A stretch of DNA of 64,000 bases from assembly GCF_004298145.1 (NCBI RefSeq), contig NZ_SCRH01000053.1, positions 1-64,000 of the forward strand, in the 5' to 3' direction. The number at the start of each line of letters is the position of its first letter. Position 1 is the first letter of the stretch. The notes beneath the pieces were generated by a model. It saw nothing but the letters and a program-made list of their open reading frames with translations. It was not told the origin of the DNA and did no database searches. This DNA is from Mycobacterium sp. (GTDB lineage Bacteria; Actinomycetota; Actinomycetes; Mycobacteriales; Mycobacteriaceae). Position numbers and translations under genes: made by a program. Positions 43,103 to 51,035 of the stretch are shown here, piece by piece.

Positions 43103-44623
43103 ATGCGGACCATCGAGGGGCGCGGCGATCACGTGGTGGTGGTCGGCGCAGGGCTGGCCGGGCTTTCCGCGGCACTGCACCTGGCCGGCCGCGGTCGCAC
43201 CGTGACGGTGGTGGAGCGCGAGCCGTGGCCGGGCGGGCGGGCCGGCCGTCTCGACATCGACGGCTACCGGATCGACACCGGCCCGACGGTGCTCACCATG
43301 CCGGACATCATCGACGAGACGTTCGCGGCCGTGGGCGAGCGATTGAACGACCGCATGGAGCTGTTGACGGTCGACCCGGCCTATCGCGCCATGTTCGCCG
43401 ACGGCAGTGCGCTGGACGTGCACAGCGACGAGGATCGGATGGCCGACGCCGTCGCCGAGTTCGCCGGCTTCGGGCAGGCAGCGGGCTACCGGCGGCTCCG
43501 GAAGTGGTTGACGCGGTTGTACCGCACCGAATTCGAGGGCTTCATCGCCGCGAACTTCGATTCCCCGCTGTCGCTGCTCACCCCGCAGCTGGCACAGCTG
43601 ACCGCGATCGGCGGTTTCCGCAAGTGGGACCGGATGGTCAGGCACTACATCAGCGACCCACGGTTGCGGCGGATCTTCACCTTCCAGTCGCTGTATGCCG
43701 GCGTGGCGCCGCGCGACGCGCTGGCGGTGTACGCGGTGATCGCCTACATGGACACCATCTCGGGTGTGGTGTTTCCACGCGGGGGCGTGCGCGCGCTGCC
43801 CGACGCACTGGCCGCGGCCGCCGCCGACGCCGGTGTCCGATTCCGTTACGGCACAACCGTTACCGCCCTCGAACGCACCGGCGGTCGGGTCAGCGCGGTG
43901 GTGACCGAGCAGGCCGGGCGCATCGCCTGCGATGCGGTGGTACTGACCACCGAGCTGCCGCAGACCTACGCGCTGCTGGGCCGCACGCCGCGTCGTGCGG
44001 TGCGGCTGCTGCCTTCACCCTCGGCCGTCGTCGCGCACTTGGGTTGTCCCGCCGTCGCATCCGGGACGGCCCACCACACCATCCTGTTCGGCGAGGCATG
44101 GGATCAGACCTTCACCGACATCGTCGACGACGGACGGCTCATGCGCGACCCGTCCCTGTTGGTCACCCGGCCGACGGCCAGCGACCCCACCCTCGCTCCC
44201 GAGGGACGCGACCTGCTCTACGTGCTCGCTCCGGCGCCGAACCTTCAGCGGGGCACCATCGATTGGGCCGGTACCGGCGGCGCCTACGTCGAGGACATGA
44301 TCGCGCACGTCGGCGATCGGCTGCTGCCCGGTCTGCCGCACGACGCAACGGTTTTGGCTGTCGTCACACCGGCCGACTGGGCGCGGCGAGGCATGGCGGC
44401 CGGCAGCCCGTTCGCGCTCGCCCACACGTTCGGTCAGACCGGCCCATTCCGGCCGGGCAACATGGTGCGCGGCATCGACAACGCGGTGCTCGCCGGCTCT
44501 TCCACGGTGCCCGGCGTCGGCGTACCGACCACGCTGATCTCCGGGCGGCTGGCCGCCGACCGCATTACCGGCATCCGCACGCGATCGGCCGCGCACGTCG
44601 ACATGAAAGCGGGGCTGCCGTGA
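43103..44623 (+). CDS. crtI: Phytoene desaturase
   Basis: This FAD-dependent enzyme converts phytoene to lycopene in four desaturations. The 506-residue protein has the N-terminal dinucleotide motif HVVVVGAGLAGLSAALHLAG (10-29), GGRAGRLDIDGYRIDTGPTV, and the C-terminal CrtI signature with FALAHTFGQTGPFRPGN and GSSTVPGVGVPTTLISGRLA. ATG at 43103 has GGGGAG ten bases upstream. It is 28 bases after crtE and overlaps crtB by one base (TGATG). Confidence 0.96.
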   Translation: MRTIEGRGDHVVVVGAGLAGLSAALHLAGRGRTVTVVEREPWPGGRAGRLDIDGYRIDTGPTVLTMPDIIDETFAAVGERLNDRMELLTVDPAYRAMFADGSALDVHSDEDRMADAVAEFAGFGQAAGYRRLRKWLTRLYRTEFEGFIAANFDSPLSLLTPQLAQLTAIGGFRKWDRMVRHYISDPRLRRIFTFQSLYAGVAPRDALAVYAVIAYMDTISGVVFPRGGVRALPDALAAAAADAGVRFRYGTTVTALERTGGRVSAVVTEQAGRIACDAVVLTTELPQTYALLGRTPRRAVRLLPSPSAVVAHLGCPAVASGTAHHTILFGEAWDQTFTDIVDDGRLMRDPSLLVTRPTASDPTLAPEGRDLLYVLAPAPNLQRGTIDWAGTGGAYVEDMIAHVGDRLLPGLPHDATVLAVVTPADWARRGMAAGSPFALAHTFGQTGPFRPGNMVRGIDNAVLAGSSTVPGVGVPTTLISGRLAADRITGIRTRSAAHVDMKAGLP

Positions 44624-45573
44624 TGGGCGGCGAATTGACCGCGGCCGGAATCGACGATCCGCGGCTGCGCGACGGATACCGCCGATGCCGCGAACTCAAT
44701 GCCGCGCATGGCCGCACGTTCTTCCTCGCCACCCGGCTGCTCGCGCCCGACCAGCGGCCGCCCGTGCACGCGCTGTACGGCTTTGCCCGTTACGTCGACG
44801 ACATCCTCGACGACCTCGACCCGCAGGTCGGCGCCGACACCCGCGGCCGGCGGCTGCAACAGCTGTCGGAGCGCTTCTTCTCCGACGGAGCCCATCTGGA
44901 GGATCCGCTGGTCGCCGCCGTCACCGACACCGTTCGGCGCTACCGGATCAGCGCGGGTCTGTTCGAGGACTTTCTGGCGTCGATGCGGATGGACCTCACG
45001 GTCACCGACTATCCCGACCGCGACGCCCTCAACCACTACATGCGGGGTTCCGCGGAAGCCATTGGGCTGCAAGTCCTTCCGATATTGGGAACCGTGACGC
45101 CGGCGCAGGAGGCCGCGCCGTACGCCGCGGCGCTGGGCCGGGCGTTTCAGCTGACCAATTTTCTGCGTGACGTCGACGAGGATCTGCGGCGCGGCCGGGT
45201 CTACCTGCCCGCCGACGAACTGGCCGCCGACGGTGTCGACCGAGAGCTGCTGATGTGGTGCCACGCGCAGCGCCGCACCGACCCGCGGGTGCGCCGGGCC
45301 CTGATCGCCCAGCACGAAATCACCCGGCAGACCTACCAATTCGCCGCGGGCGGAATCGCCACGCTCGCCCGCCGCTCGCGACCGTGCGTGGCGACCGCGG
45401 CGGCGCTGTATTCAGAGATCTTGGACTGCATCGAAAGAAGCGACTTCGCGGTGTTCGATCACCGGGCCACCATCGGCACGGCGCGACGGCTTCGAGCCGC
45501 CGGCGCGGGACTGATACGGTCGTGGCGGGCGCGGAACAGCGCGCGGGGCGTTCGTCAATCGGGGGCCGCATGA
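44623..45573 (+). CDS. crtB: Phytoene synthase
   Basis: This enzyme joins two GGPP molecules head-to-head to give phytoene, the committed carotenoid step. The 316-residue protein has the aspartate-rich motif ARYVDDILDDLDP (55-67) and a second motif in FQLTNFLRDVDEDLRRGRVY (about 175-194). RTFFLATRLLAPDQRPPVHA is the usual N-terminal signature. ATG at 44623 overlaps the crtI stop by one base; a GTG one codon earlier is also possible. Its stop overlaps the crtYc start (ATGA). Confidence 0.96.
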   Translation: MGGELTAAGIDDPRLRDGYRRCRELNAAHGRTFFLATRLLAPDQRPPVHALYGFARYVDDILDDLDPQVGADTRGRRLQQLSERFFSDGAHLEDPLVAAVTDTVRRYRISAGLFEDFLASMRMDLTVTDYPDRDALNHYMRGSAEAIGLQVLPILGTVTPAQEAAPYAAALGRAFQLTNFLRDVDEDLRRGRVYLPADELAADGVDRELLMWCHAQRRTDPRVRRALIAQHEITRQTYQFAAGGIATLARRSRPCVATAAALYSEILDCIERSDFAVFDHRATIGTARRLRAAGAGLIRSWRARNSARGVRQSGAA

Positions 45574-45893
45574 GCGATCGGTGGCAATACCTGGCGGTGC
45601 TCGCCGCATGCCTGGTGATCACCGCGCCGCTGGAACTCTTCGGCCCCGGCGTCTATCGGCAGTGGCGGCGGGCCATCAAGGCAGTCGCGCCGGTGGCCGT
45701 GGTCTTTTTGGTCTGGGATGCGATCGCGGTGGCCGCGCACGTGTGGACCTACGACCGCACCTATCTGTGCGGACTGAACATCCCGTTTCGGGTGCCGATC
45801 GAAGAGGTGCTGTTCTTCCTCGTCATCCCGGTGTGCGCGTTGCTGACCTACAACGCCGTGACCACCATCCTTGAGAGGGTGCATCGCCGATGA
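45570..45893 (+). CDS. crtYc: Lycopene beta-cyclase subunit, CrtYc type
   Basis: This small membrane protein of 107 residues has three predicted helices. The heterodimeric actinobacterial lycopene cyclase is made of CrtYc and CrtYd and closes beta rings on lycopene. The conserved acidic motif is PIEEVLFFLVIPVCALLTYN (about 77-96). Overlaps of four bases with both crtB and crtYd indicate strict coupling, as expected for a one-to-one complex. Confidence 0.92.
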   Translation: MSDRWQYLAVLAACLVITAPLELFGPGVYRQWRRAIKAVAPVAVVFLVWDAIAVAAHVWTYDRTYLCGLNIPFRVPIEEVLFFLVIPVCALLTYNAVTTILERVHRR

Positions 45894-46201
45894 CCGGCCT
45901 CGGCTACACCCTGCCGGCCGTGCTGGCGGTATTCCTGGTCTGCGCACTGGAATTGGCGGTGCTGCGCACCGGGCTCTTCCGGCGGCCGGCGTACTGGCTC
46001 TCGATGCTGATCGTGCTCGGGTTTCAGATCCCGGTGGACGGGTGGCTGACCAAGCTCAGCTCCCCCATCGTCGTCTACAACGAACGGCAGCTCAGCGGCG
46101 CGCGTTTCCCGTTCGACATCCCGGTCGAAGATTTTCTGTTCGGCTTCGCGTTGGTCACCGCGGTGCTGCTGCTGTGGGAGCGGCAACGTGCGCGTCGGTG
46201 A
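45890..46201 (+). CDS. crtYd: Lycopene beta-cyclase subunit, CrtYd type
   Basis: This 103-residue partner of CrtYc has three predicted helices and the matching motif FPFDIPVEDFLFGFALVTAV (near 76-95). Both subunits are needed for beta-carotene formation in species where this was tested. The ATG overlaps the crtYc stop by four bases. The next gene starts 14 bases before this one ends. Confidence 0.92.
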   Translation: MTGLGYTLPAVLAVFLVCALELAVLRTGLFRRPAYWLSMLIVLGFQIPVDGWLTKLSSPIVVYNERQLSGARFPFDIPVEDFLFGFALVTAVLLLWERQRARR

Positions 46202-46907
46202 TGCGGGTCCCGGCGAGTTGGCGGCCGCGTTCGACGCGGGAGCGCCGGCCTACGATCGCCTGGTCGGAGCAAGCCCCGGCTACCACGCGCAGCTGTCCCT
46301 GTCGGCCCGACGGATGCGTATTCCCAACCGCGGCAAGGGGTTACGGTTGCTCGACGCCGGGTGCGGCACGGGCGCCTCGACGGCCGCGCTGCTCGCCGTC
46401 GCGCCCGAGGCCGACGTCGTCGCCGTCGACGCGTCGCGGGGCATGCTCGACGCTGCCCGCGCCAAGGACTGGCCGGGCTCGGTGCGCTTCGTCCACACCC
46501 CGGTCGAGCAGCTGGCCGAGCACGGCATCGCCGGACCGTTCGACGGCATCCTGGCCGCCTACCTGATCCGCAACGTCACCGACCGCGACGCCCAGCTGCG
46601 CAGGTTCCGCGAGCTGTTGCGGCCGGGCGGCACGCTGGCGGTGCACGAATACTCGGTGCGCGACTCCCCCGCGGCCACCCGCATCTGGCACACCGTGTGC
46701 TGGGGCATCATCATCCCCGCCGGGTGGTGGCGCACCCGCGACACCGGGCTGTACCGTTACCTGTGGCGCAGCGTGCTGGCATTCGACGGCGCCGCGCGAT
46801 TTCGGGCTCGGCTCACCGATGCCGGCTTCACCGCGGTGCACAGCGAGACGATGCCCGGCTGGGAAGCCAACATCGTGCACACCTTCCTGGCGGATGCGCC
46901 GCGATGA
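46188..46907 (+). CDS. SAM-dependent methyltransferase of the crt operon
   Basis: This 239-residue class I methyltransferase resembles the UbiE family. The start is AAAFDAGAPAYDRLVGASPG, motif I is LLDAGCGTGAS (55-65), then VVAVDASRGMLDAAR and the post-motif LLRPGGTLAVHEYSV. It resembles the methyltransferase (CrtT-like) found in other actinobacterial aromatic-carotenoid clusters, whose substrate is uncertain. GTG at 46188 is used. It overlaps crtYd by 14 bases and the crtU-like gene by four, so it belongs to the operon. Confidence 0.85.
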   Translation: MRVGDAGPGELAAAFDAGAPAYDRLVGASPGYHAQLSLSARRMRIPNRGKGLRLLDAGCGTGASTAALLAVAPEADVVAVDASRGMLDAARAKDWPGSVRFVHTPVEQLAEHGIAGPFDGILAAYLIRNVTDRDAQLRRFRELLRPGGTLAVHEYSVRDSPAATRIWHTVCWGIIIPAGWWRTRDTGLYRYLWRSVLAFDGAARFRARLTDAGFTAVHSETMPGWEANIVHTFLADAPR

Positions 46908-48430
46908 GCCTCGACCGGCGTCGCCGAACATTCCCCGCGCCAACGGGATTGCCGAACGCGGACGCCCTGGAATCGCGCCCGCGGGTGACCGTCGTCGGCG
47001 GCGGGATCGCCGGGCTGAGCGCCGCCACCGGGCTGGCCGAGCGCGGCGTCGCCGTCGAGGTCATCGAAAGCGAGCATTACCTCGGCGGCCGGGTGGGGGG
47101 CTGGACCGAGCGGGACGGCGGCGTCGAGCTCGCAATGAACCGCGGCTTCCACGCGTTCTTCCGCCAGTACTACAACCTGCGCGCCCTGCTGGGCCGAATC
47201 GACCCGCAATTGCGGATGCTCACTCCCGTCGAGGATTACCCGCTGATCGACGGGGCCGGCCGGCGCGACAGCTTCCGCGGGCTGCCGCGCACCCCACCGT
47301 GGAACGCCGTGGTGTTCGCGGCGCGCAGTCCCACGTTCCGGCTTAGCGACTTCACCCGCATCGACGCCCGCGCGGCCGCACCGCTGGCCGCCGTATCGGT
47401 GCCCGGCATCTACCAGCGGCTGGACCGCACCGACGCCGCGAAGTTTCTCGAGGACATCCGATTCCCCGAGGCGGCACGGCATCTGGCGTTCGAGGTGTTC
47501 TCCCGCAGCTTCTTCGCCGACCCCGCCAACCTTTCCGCGGCCGAGTTGGCGACGATGTTTCACATCTACTTCCTGGGGTCGTCGGAAGGCCTGATCTTCG
47601 ATGTGCCGTCGGCGAACTACGACAGCGCGCTGTGGCGGCCGTTGCGCGGCTACCTCGAAGGGCACGGCGTGCGGTTCCGGCTCGCCACCAAAGTCCTGCG
47701 CATCGACACGGAGTCGGCGAACACCTTCCGGGTGCACACCGATTCCGATGACCACTGCGACGTCGACGCCGTCGTATTGGCCACCGACACCGCGGGTTTG
47801 CAGCGGATCGTTGCGGCATCCAGCGACCTGGGCACCGACGACTGGCGCGCCCGAATAGCCCGGCTGCGTACCGCGCCGCCGTTCGCCGTGCATCGGCTGT
47901 GGCTCGACCGCCCCGTGGCGGCGCACCGGCCGGCATTCCTGGGCACGGCCGGCCACGAACCGCTCGACAACATCAGCGTGCTGGAGCGCTACGAATGCGA
48001 GGCGCGCAATTGGGCCGCCGCACACCGCGGTTCGGTCGTCGAATTGCACTCGTACGCATTGGATTCCGCGCCATCGCGGGGCGCCGCGCTGCGACAGCTG
48101 CACAGGGTGTATCCCGAAACCGCCGCGGCACAGATCGTTCACGAGAAGCTGCTGCATCGCAACGACTGCCCGCTGTTCTCGCCCGGCTCCCATCCCCACC
48201 GCCCCCCGATCATGACGCCCACGCCGGGATTGCTGCTGGCCGGCGACGCCATCCGCATCGACCTGCCGGTGGCTCTGATGGAGCGGGCCGCCACCACCGG
48301 CTGGTGCGCCGCCAACCGACTCCTGCAGCGCTGGGGACTGGCCGGACACCCGTTGGCCACGGTGCCCACCCAAGGCCGGTCACCACTGCTGCGATGGCTT
48401 GCCACCCGCGAAAGAGCCACCCGATCATGA
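46904..48430 (+). CDS. crtU: Carotenoid desaturase/methyltransferase, CrtU-like
   Basis: This 508-residue FAD-dependent amine-oxidase/CrtI-superfamily protein has the dinucleotide motif VTVVGGGIAGLSAATGLAER (28-47). Family motifs are YLGGRVGGWTER, NRGFHAFFRQYYNLRALLGR and the C-terminal PGLLLAGDAIRIDLPVALME. CrtU enzymes convert beta-ionone rings to aromatic rings, giving beta-isorenieratene and isorenieratene. The function is assigned from family resemblance and from its place after the cyclase genes. The ATG overlaps the upstream methyltransferase stop (ATGA), and the same overlap joins it to the Rieske gene. Confidence 0.85.
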   Translation: MSLDRRRRTFPAPTGLPNADALESRPRVTVVGGGIAGLSAATGLAERGVAVEVIESEHYLGGRVGGWTERDGGVELAMNRGFHAFFRQYYNLRALLGRIDPQLRMLTPVEDYPLIDGAGRRDSFRGLPRTPPWNAVVFAARSPTFRLSDFTRIDARAAAPLAAVSVPGIYQRLDRTDAAKFLEDIRFPEAARHLAFEVFSRSFFADPANLSAAELATMFHIYFLGSSEGLIFDVPSANYDSALWRPLRGYLEGHGVRFRLATKVLRIDTESANTFRVHTDSDDHCDVDAVVLATDTAGLQRIVAASSDLGTDDWRARIARLRTAPPFAVHRLWLDRPVAAHRPAFLGTAGHEPLDNISVLERYECEARNWAAAHRGSVVELHSYALDSAPSRGAALRQLHRVYPETAAAQIVHEKLLHRNDCPLFSPGSHPHRPPIMTPTPGLLLAGDAIRIDLPVALMERAATTGWCAANRLLQRWGLAGHPLATVPTQGRSPLLRWLATRERATRS

Positions 48431-49437
48431 GGATTCGCGAACAGCTTCAGCAACGCCTGTCGGCCGCCCGGGTCAAAGGCTGGCCGCTGCAGGCGATCCC
48501 GCGCACGTCATGGGCCGATCAGCGCCCGACGTATCGCGACGCCCAGCCCGCCATCATCGCGGGCGCGTTGCAGCGCTCCCAGCGCAGGCGCACCGGCAAC
48601 TGGTACGCGTTCGCGGCCAGCGACCGGGTGCCCGGCGGGCGGCCCTTCGGCACCCGCGTGGCCGGTGTCGGCGTCGTCGCCTGGCGTGACGAACAGGGCC
48701 GGCTGTGTGTGGGGCCGCGCAGCTGTCCCCATTTGGGCGCCGACCTCGCCACCGGCACCGTGCACCGGGGCACACTCATCTGCCGCTGGCACGGGCTGAC
48801 GCTGGACGGGCGTGCCCGCGAGTTCGGCTGGAGCCCGCTGCCCAGTCACGACGACGGCGTGCTCGCGTGGGTGCGGCTCGACGCGGCCGGCGGGGAGGAA
48901 CCGCTGGACCGGCCGGTGCTTCCGCAACGCCCGGCCGGTGACACCCTGAGCGCGGTTGCCCGCATGGAGGGTGTGTGCGAGCCGAGTGACATCATCGCCA
49001 ACCGGCTCGATCCCTGGCACGGCGCGTGGTTTCACCCCTACTCATTCACCCGACTCGACGTGCTGACGACGCCCACCGAACAGGTCGACCGATTCCTGGT
49101 GGCGGTGACATTCCGGATGGGACGCCTGGGGGTGCCCGTCGTCGCGGAATTCAGTTGCCCGGAGGCACGCACCATCGTGATGCGCATCGTGGACGGAGAG
49201 GGAACCGGCAGCGTCGTCGAAACCCACGCGACGCCAATGGGTTCAGGCCCCGACGGCCGTCCGCGCACCGCCGTCCTGGAAGCCACCATCGCGCATTCGG
49301 ACCGGCCCGGCTTCGCGCGCGCCTCCCGGGTGGCGCCTCTGATCGCACCCTTTATGCGCTATGCCGCCACCAAACTCTGGCGCGACGACCTCGCCTACGC
49401 CGAACGCCGCTACCAGGTGCGCGCCGGACTCGGCTGA
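48427..49437 (+). CDS. Rieske non-haem iron oxygenase of the crt operon (DUF5914-like)
   Basis: This 336-residue protein has an N-terminal Rieske [2Fe-2S] domain with ligands Cys100, His102 (RSCPHLGADL), Cys119 and His122 (LICRWHGLTL). Downstream, ANRLDPWHGAWFHPY gives Asn192, Asp195, His198 and His203, matching the N-x2-D-x2-H-x4-H mononuclear-iron motif of ring-hydroxylating oxygenases. Both redox sites are therefore present. As the last gene of a carotenoid operon after CrtU, it is a candidate ring hydroxylase or other tailoring oxygenase; substrate and electron donor are not visible. The ATG overlaps the crtU stop by four bases. Confidence 0.8.
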   Translation: MRIREQLQQRLSAARVKGWPLQAIPRTSWADQRPTYRDAQPAIIAGALQRSQRRRTGNWYAFAASDRVPGGRPFGTRVAGVGVVAWRDEQGRLCVGPRSCPHLGADLATGTVHRGTLICRWHGLTLDGRAREFGWSPLPSHDDGVLAWVRLDAAGGEEPLDRPVLPQRPAGDTLSAVARMEGVCEPSDIIANRLDPWHGAWFHPYSFTRLDVLTTPTEQVDRFLVAVTFRMGRLGVPVVAEFSCPEARTIVMRIVDGEGTGSVVETHATPMGSGPDGRPRTAVLEATIAHSDRPGFARASRVAPLIAPFMRYAATKLWRDDLAYAERRYQVRAGLG

Positions 49438-49635
49438 CCCGGCGCCGGCGCCGCGCGTGGAACAATTCAACCGTGCGCACGCCGCCCACAGCACACCACC
49501 CACGAGCAGGACCGCCAGGACGATCGCGGTGCGCCAGATGGCCCGCTGCGCGAACCACAAACGTCGTTGCAGGCGCAGCACTTTGCGCTCCGCGCGCCCG
49601 AGGCGCCGGGAAGTCTCGATCACAGTCATCGTCAC
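49243..49635 (-). CDS. Possible small membrane protein, partly antisense to the Rieske gene
   Basis: This 130-codon frame starts at 49635 or 49629. Its first 60 codons, outside the Rieske gene, look protein-like: a basic amphipathic stretch (RRLGRAERKVLRLQRRLWFA) followed by a hydrophobic helix (TAIVLAVLLVGGVLWAA). The remaining codons run antisense to the last 195 bases of the Rieske gene and have no features. I do not recognise a family. Either a small single-pass protein is encoded or the frame is fortuitous. Confidence 0.35.
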   Translation of the reverse strand: MTMTVIETSRRLGRAERKVLRLQRRLWFAQRAIWRTAIVLAVLLVGGVLWAACARLNCSTRGAGAGSAESGAHLVAAFGVGEVVAPEFGGGIAHKGCDQRRHPGGAREAGPVRMRDGGFQDGGARTAVGA

Positions 49636-49704
49636 ACCAGATACCCGGGGCGCACTCGTTCAAACCGCCTGGCGGCACGGCGCGCAACTCAGTCAGATTC
49701 TTAA

Positions 49705-49723
49705 CTATTCAGTTGGTGAATAG
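49705..49723. promoter_or_regulatory. Palindrome upstream of the marR region
   Basis: CTATTCA (49705-49711) and TGAATAG (49717-49723) are perfect seven-base arms with the spacer GTTGG. An outer GATTC/GAATC pair lies at 49696-49700 and 49726-49730. TTCA/TGAA half-sites recall the crtE and idi/mmpL sites, but spacing differs (19 against 31 bases). It is in the 180-base gap before a small gene and marR and may be a promoter operator. The rest of 49636-49815 shows nothing else. Confidence 0.5.
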
Positions 49724-49815
49724 CCGAATCCGACGATTCGGTCACCTCGCGGCGGGGAATGCCATGGGCCGTCGAGCAAAGTGATGCGCGTGAACAGGAT
49801 CCACGAGGACCGGCC

Positions 49816-50001
49816 ATGTCCGACGGCCGAGACACCACCTGGGATCGCTTCCGGGACACCGCCAAACGCCACCTGGCGCAACGTCCGGACGGAACGATCG
49901 ACCGGAGCCCGTGGCGATACTCGTTGATGAACCGGGGCCACGACTCCGCGAAGTCCCGACAGGGCCCGCCGGCCGCGGCTGAGCCGCCGCGCGTGCCGTA
50001 G
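49816..50001 (+). CDS. Small hydrophilic protein upstream of marR
   Basis: This 61-codon frame starts at ATG 49816 and encodes MSDGRDTTWDRFRDTAKRHL at its N-terminus, then an arginine- and proline-rich tail. It has no signal peptide or membrane segment. CGAGGACC lies about nine bases before the ATG. It sits between a palindrome (49705-49723) and the MarR gene, 94 bases before the latter. I do not recognise a family; coding is suggested only by its start site and position. Confidence 0.4.
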   Translation: MSDGRDTTWDRFRDTAKRHLAQRPDGTIDRSPWRYSLMNRGHDSAKSRQGPPAAAEPPRVP

Positions 50002-50095
50002 GCTGAGGGCCACAGAAAAGCTCGGGCGTTCGCCTGCCGCCGATAGCGGTCACCGATACGCTGGCTGGCGGATTTTGCAAGAAGGATGCGGGTAA

Positions 50096-50668
50096 GTGAC
50101 CAAGCACGCCGCCGCCGACCGGCGACCAGGCCGAGCCGAACTCGAGAAATTGATGTCGGCCGATATGCGCGCGATCACGGCGCAGTCCGACCGCATAGGC
50201 CGACACTTCGCCCGCCAGAACGATGTCAGCGGCACGGATTTTCACGCGTTGCTGCACATCATGGTCGCCGAAACCGCCGGAGAACCGTTGACGGCGGCAC
50301 AGCTGCGACGGCGGATGGACGTGTCACCGGCCGCGATCACCTATCTCGTCGATCGCATGATCGACGCCGGCCACGTCCGGCGTGAACCCGATCCCCAGGA
50401 CCGGCGCAAGACCCTGCTCCGCTACGAGAAACCGGGGATGGCCCTAGCCCGGTCGTTTTTCACTCCCCTTGGTGCCGAACTACATACCGCGCTCGCCGAC
50501 CTACCCGATCGCGACTTGGCGGCGGCACATCGGGTGTTCATGTCGATGATCGAGGCGATGGCCAGCTTCGAATCCCGACTCGCAGCACCAAGTCCCAAGG
50601 CTCCCGCGACCGAACCGAGGCGCGCGACGGCCAAGGGCCGTCGCAGCCCGGTGAAACGCGGCGTCTAG
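50096..50668 (+). CDS. MarR-family regulator of the carotenoid block (CrtR-like candidate)
   Basis: This 190-residue MarR protein has a winged helix at about residues 60-105: LTAAQLRRRMDVSPAAITYL then VDRMIDAGHVRREPDPQDRR, with the D-x-R-D/R wing. Flanking helices form the dimer. The C-terminus is lysine/arginine-rich. In Corynebacterium glutamicum a MarR-type repressor, CrtR, controls the crt operon and is relieved by GGPP; an analogous role here is inferred from position and from paired palindromes at crtE and idi/mmpL. GTG at 50096 has AGAAGG about eleven bases upstream. It converges on the glycosyltransferase remnant with a four-base overlap. Confidence 0.85.
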   Translation: MTKHAAADRRPGRAELEKLMSADMRAITAQSDRIGRHFARQNDVSGTDFHALLHIMVAETAGEPLTAAQLRRRMDVSPAAITYLVDRMIDAGHVRREPDPQDRRKTLLRYEKPGMALARSFFTPLGAELHTALADLPDRDLAAAHRVFMSMIEAMASFESRLAAPSPKAPATEPRRATAKGRRSPVKRGV

Positions 50669-51024
50669 TGCACCGGCCTCTCGTCCGCGCAGCCCAGTAA
50701 CCGCCGCTCGATCAGGTCCACACCGCGGGCCACGCCCCCCGTCGCCGCGAGGCCCGCGGCCACCCGGTGCGCGCCACGGTGAGCTTGGCGGGCAGGCGGG
50801 TCCGTACCCATCCCCCCATGCGTGATCGCGCAGCCGGCCTTGTCGAGGATGGCGGCGTGCGGCACGAACCGGCACACGGTCGCGGCCCCAACGGTTCCCA
50901 TCGACGATGAGGCATCCGGTCGGATCGCGCCCACCGCACGCCGAAGGTCGTCGACTTCCAGCGGTGCCCCGGTCGGCAGCAGATGCCCCAGGAACGGTGA
51001 GCCGCACGCCAAGGTGACGGCCAC
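50665..51024 (-). pseudogene. Internally deleted UDP-glycosyltransferase (UGT-type) remnant
   Basis: This single open frame of 119 residues begins at GTG 51024, 12 bases after idi on the same strand. Three pieces of a macrolide/carotenoid-type glycosyltransferase can be read. The start is VAVTLACGSPFLGHLLPTG. The middle is the donor-binding signature MGTVGAATVCRFVPHAAILD then KAGCAITHGGMGT (42-74). The end is RVAAGLAATGGVARGVDLIE followed by RRLLG. A working enzyme of this family has about 400 residues, so most of it has been lost, including the sequence after HGGMGT. Beside idi in a carotenoid block, the ancestor may have glycosylated a xanthophyll (CrtX-like) or another lipid. Confidence 0.7.
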
Positions 51025-51035
51025 GTCGCGCGAAA

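Noticed and set aside
43225..44622. Long frame overlapping crtI and running into crtB
   Set aside because: Only the part from ATG 44623 (CrtB) shows homology; the upstream part is an arginine-rich shadow of crtI.
46757..48373. 538-codon minus-strand frame opposite the crtU-like gene
   Set aside because: No recognisable domains; the sense strand encodes a clear FAD enzyme in an unbroken operon.
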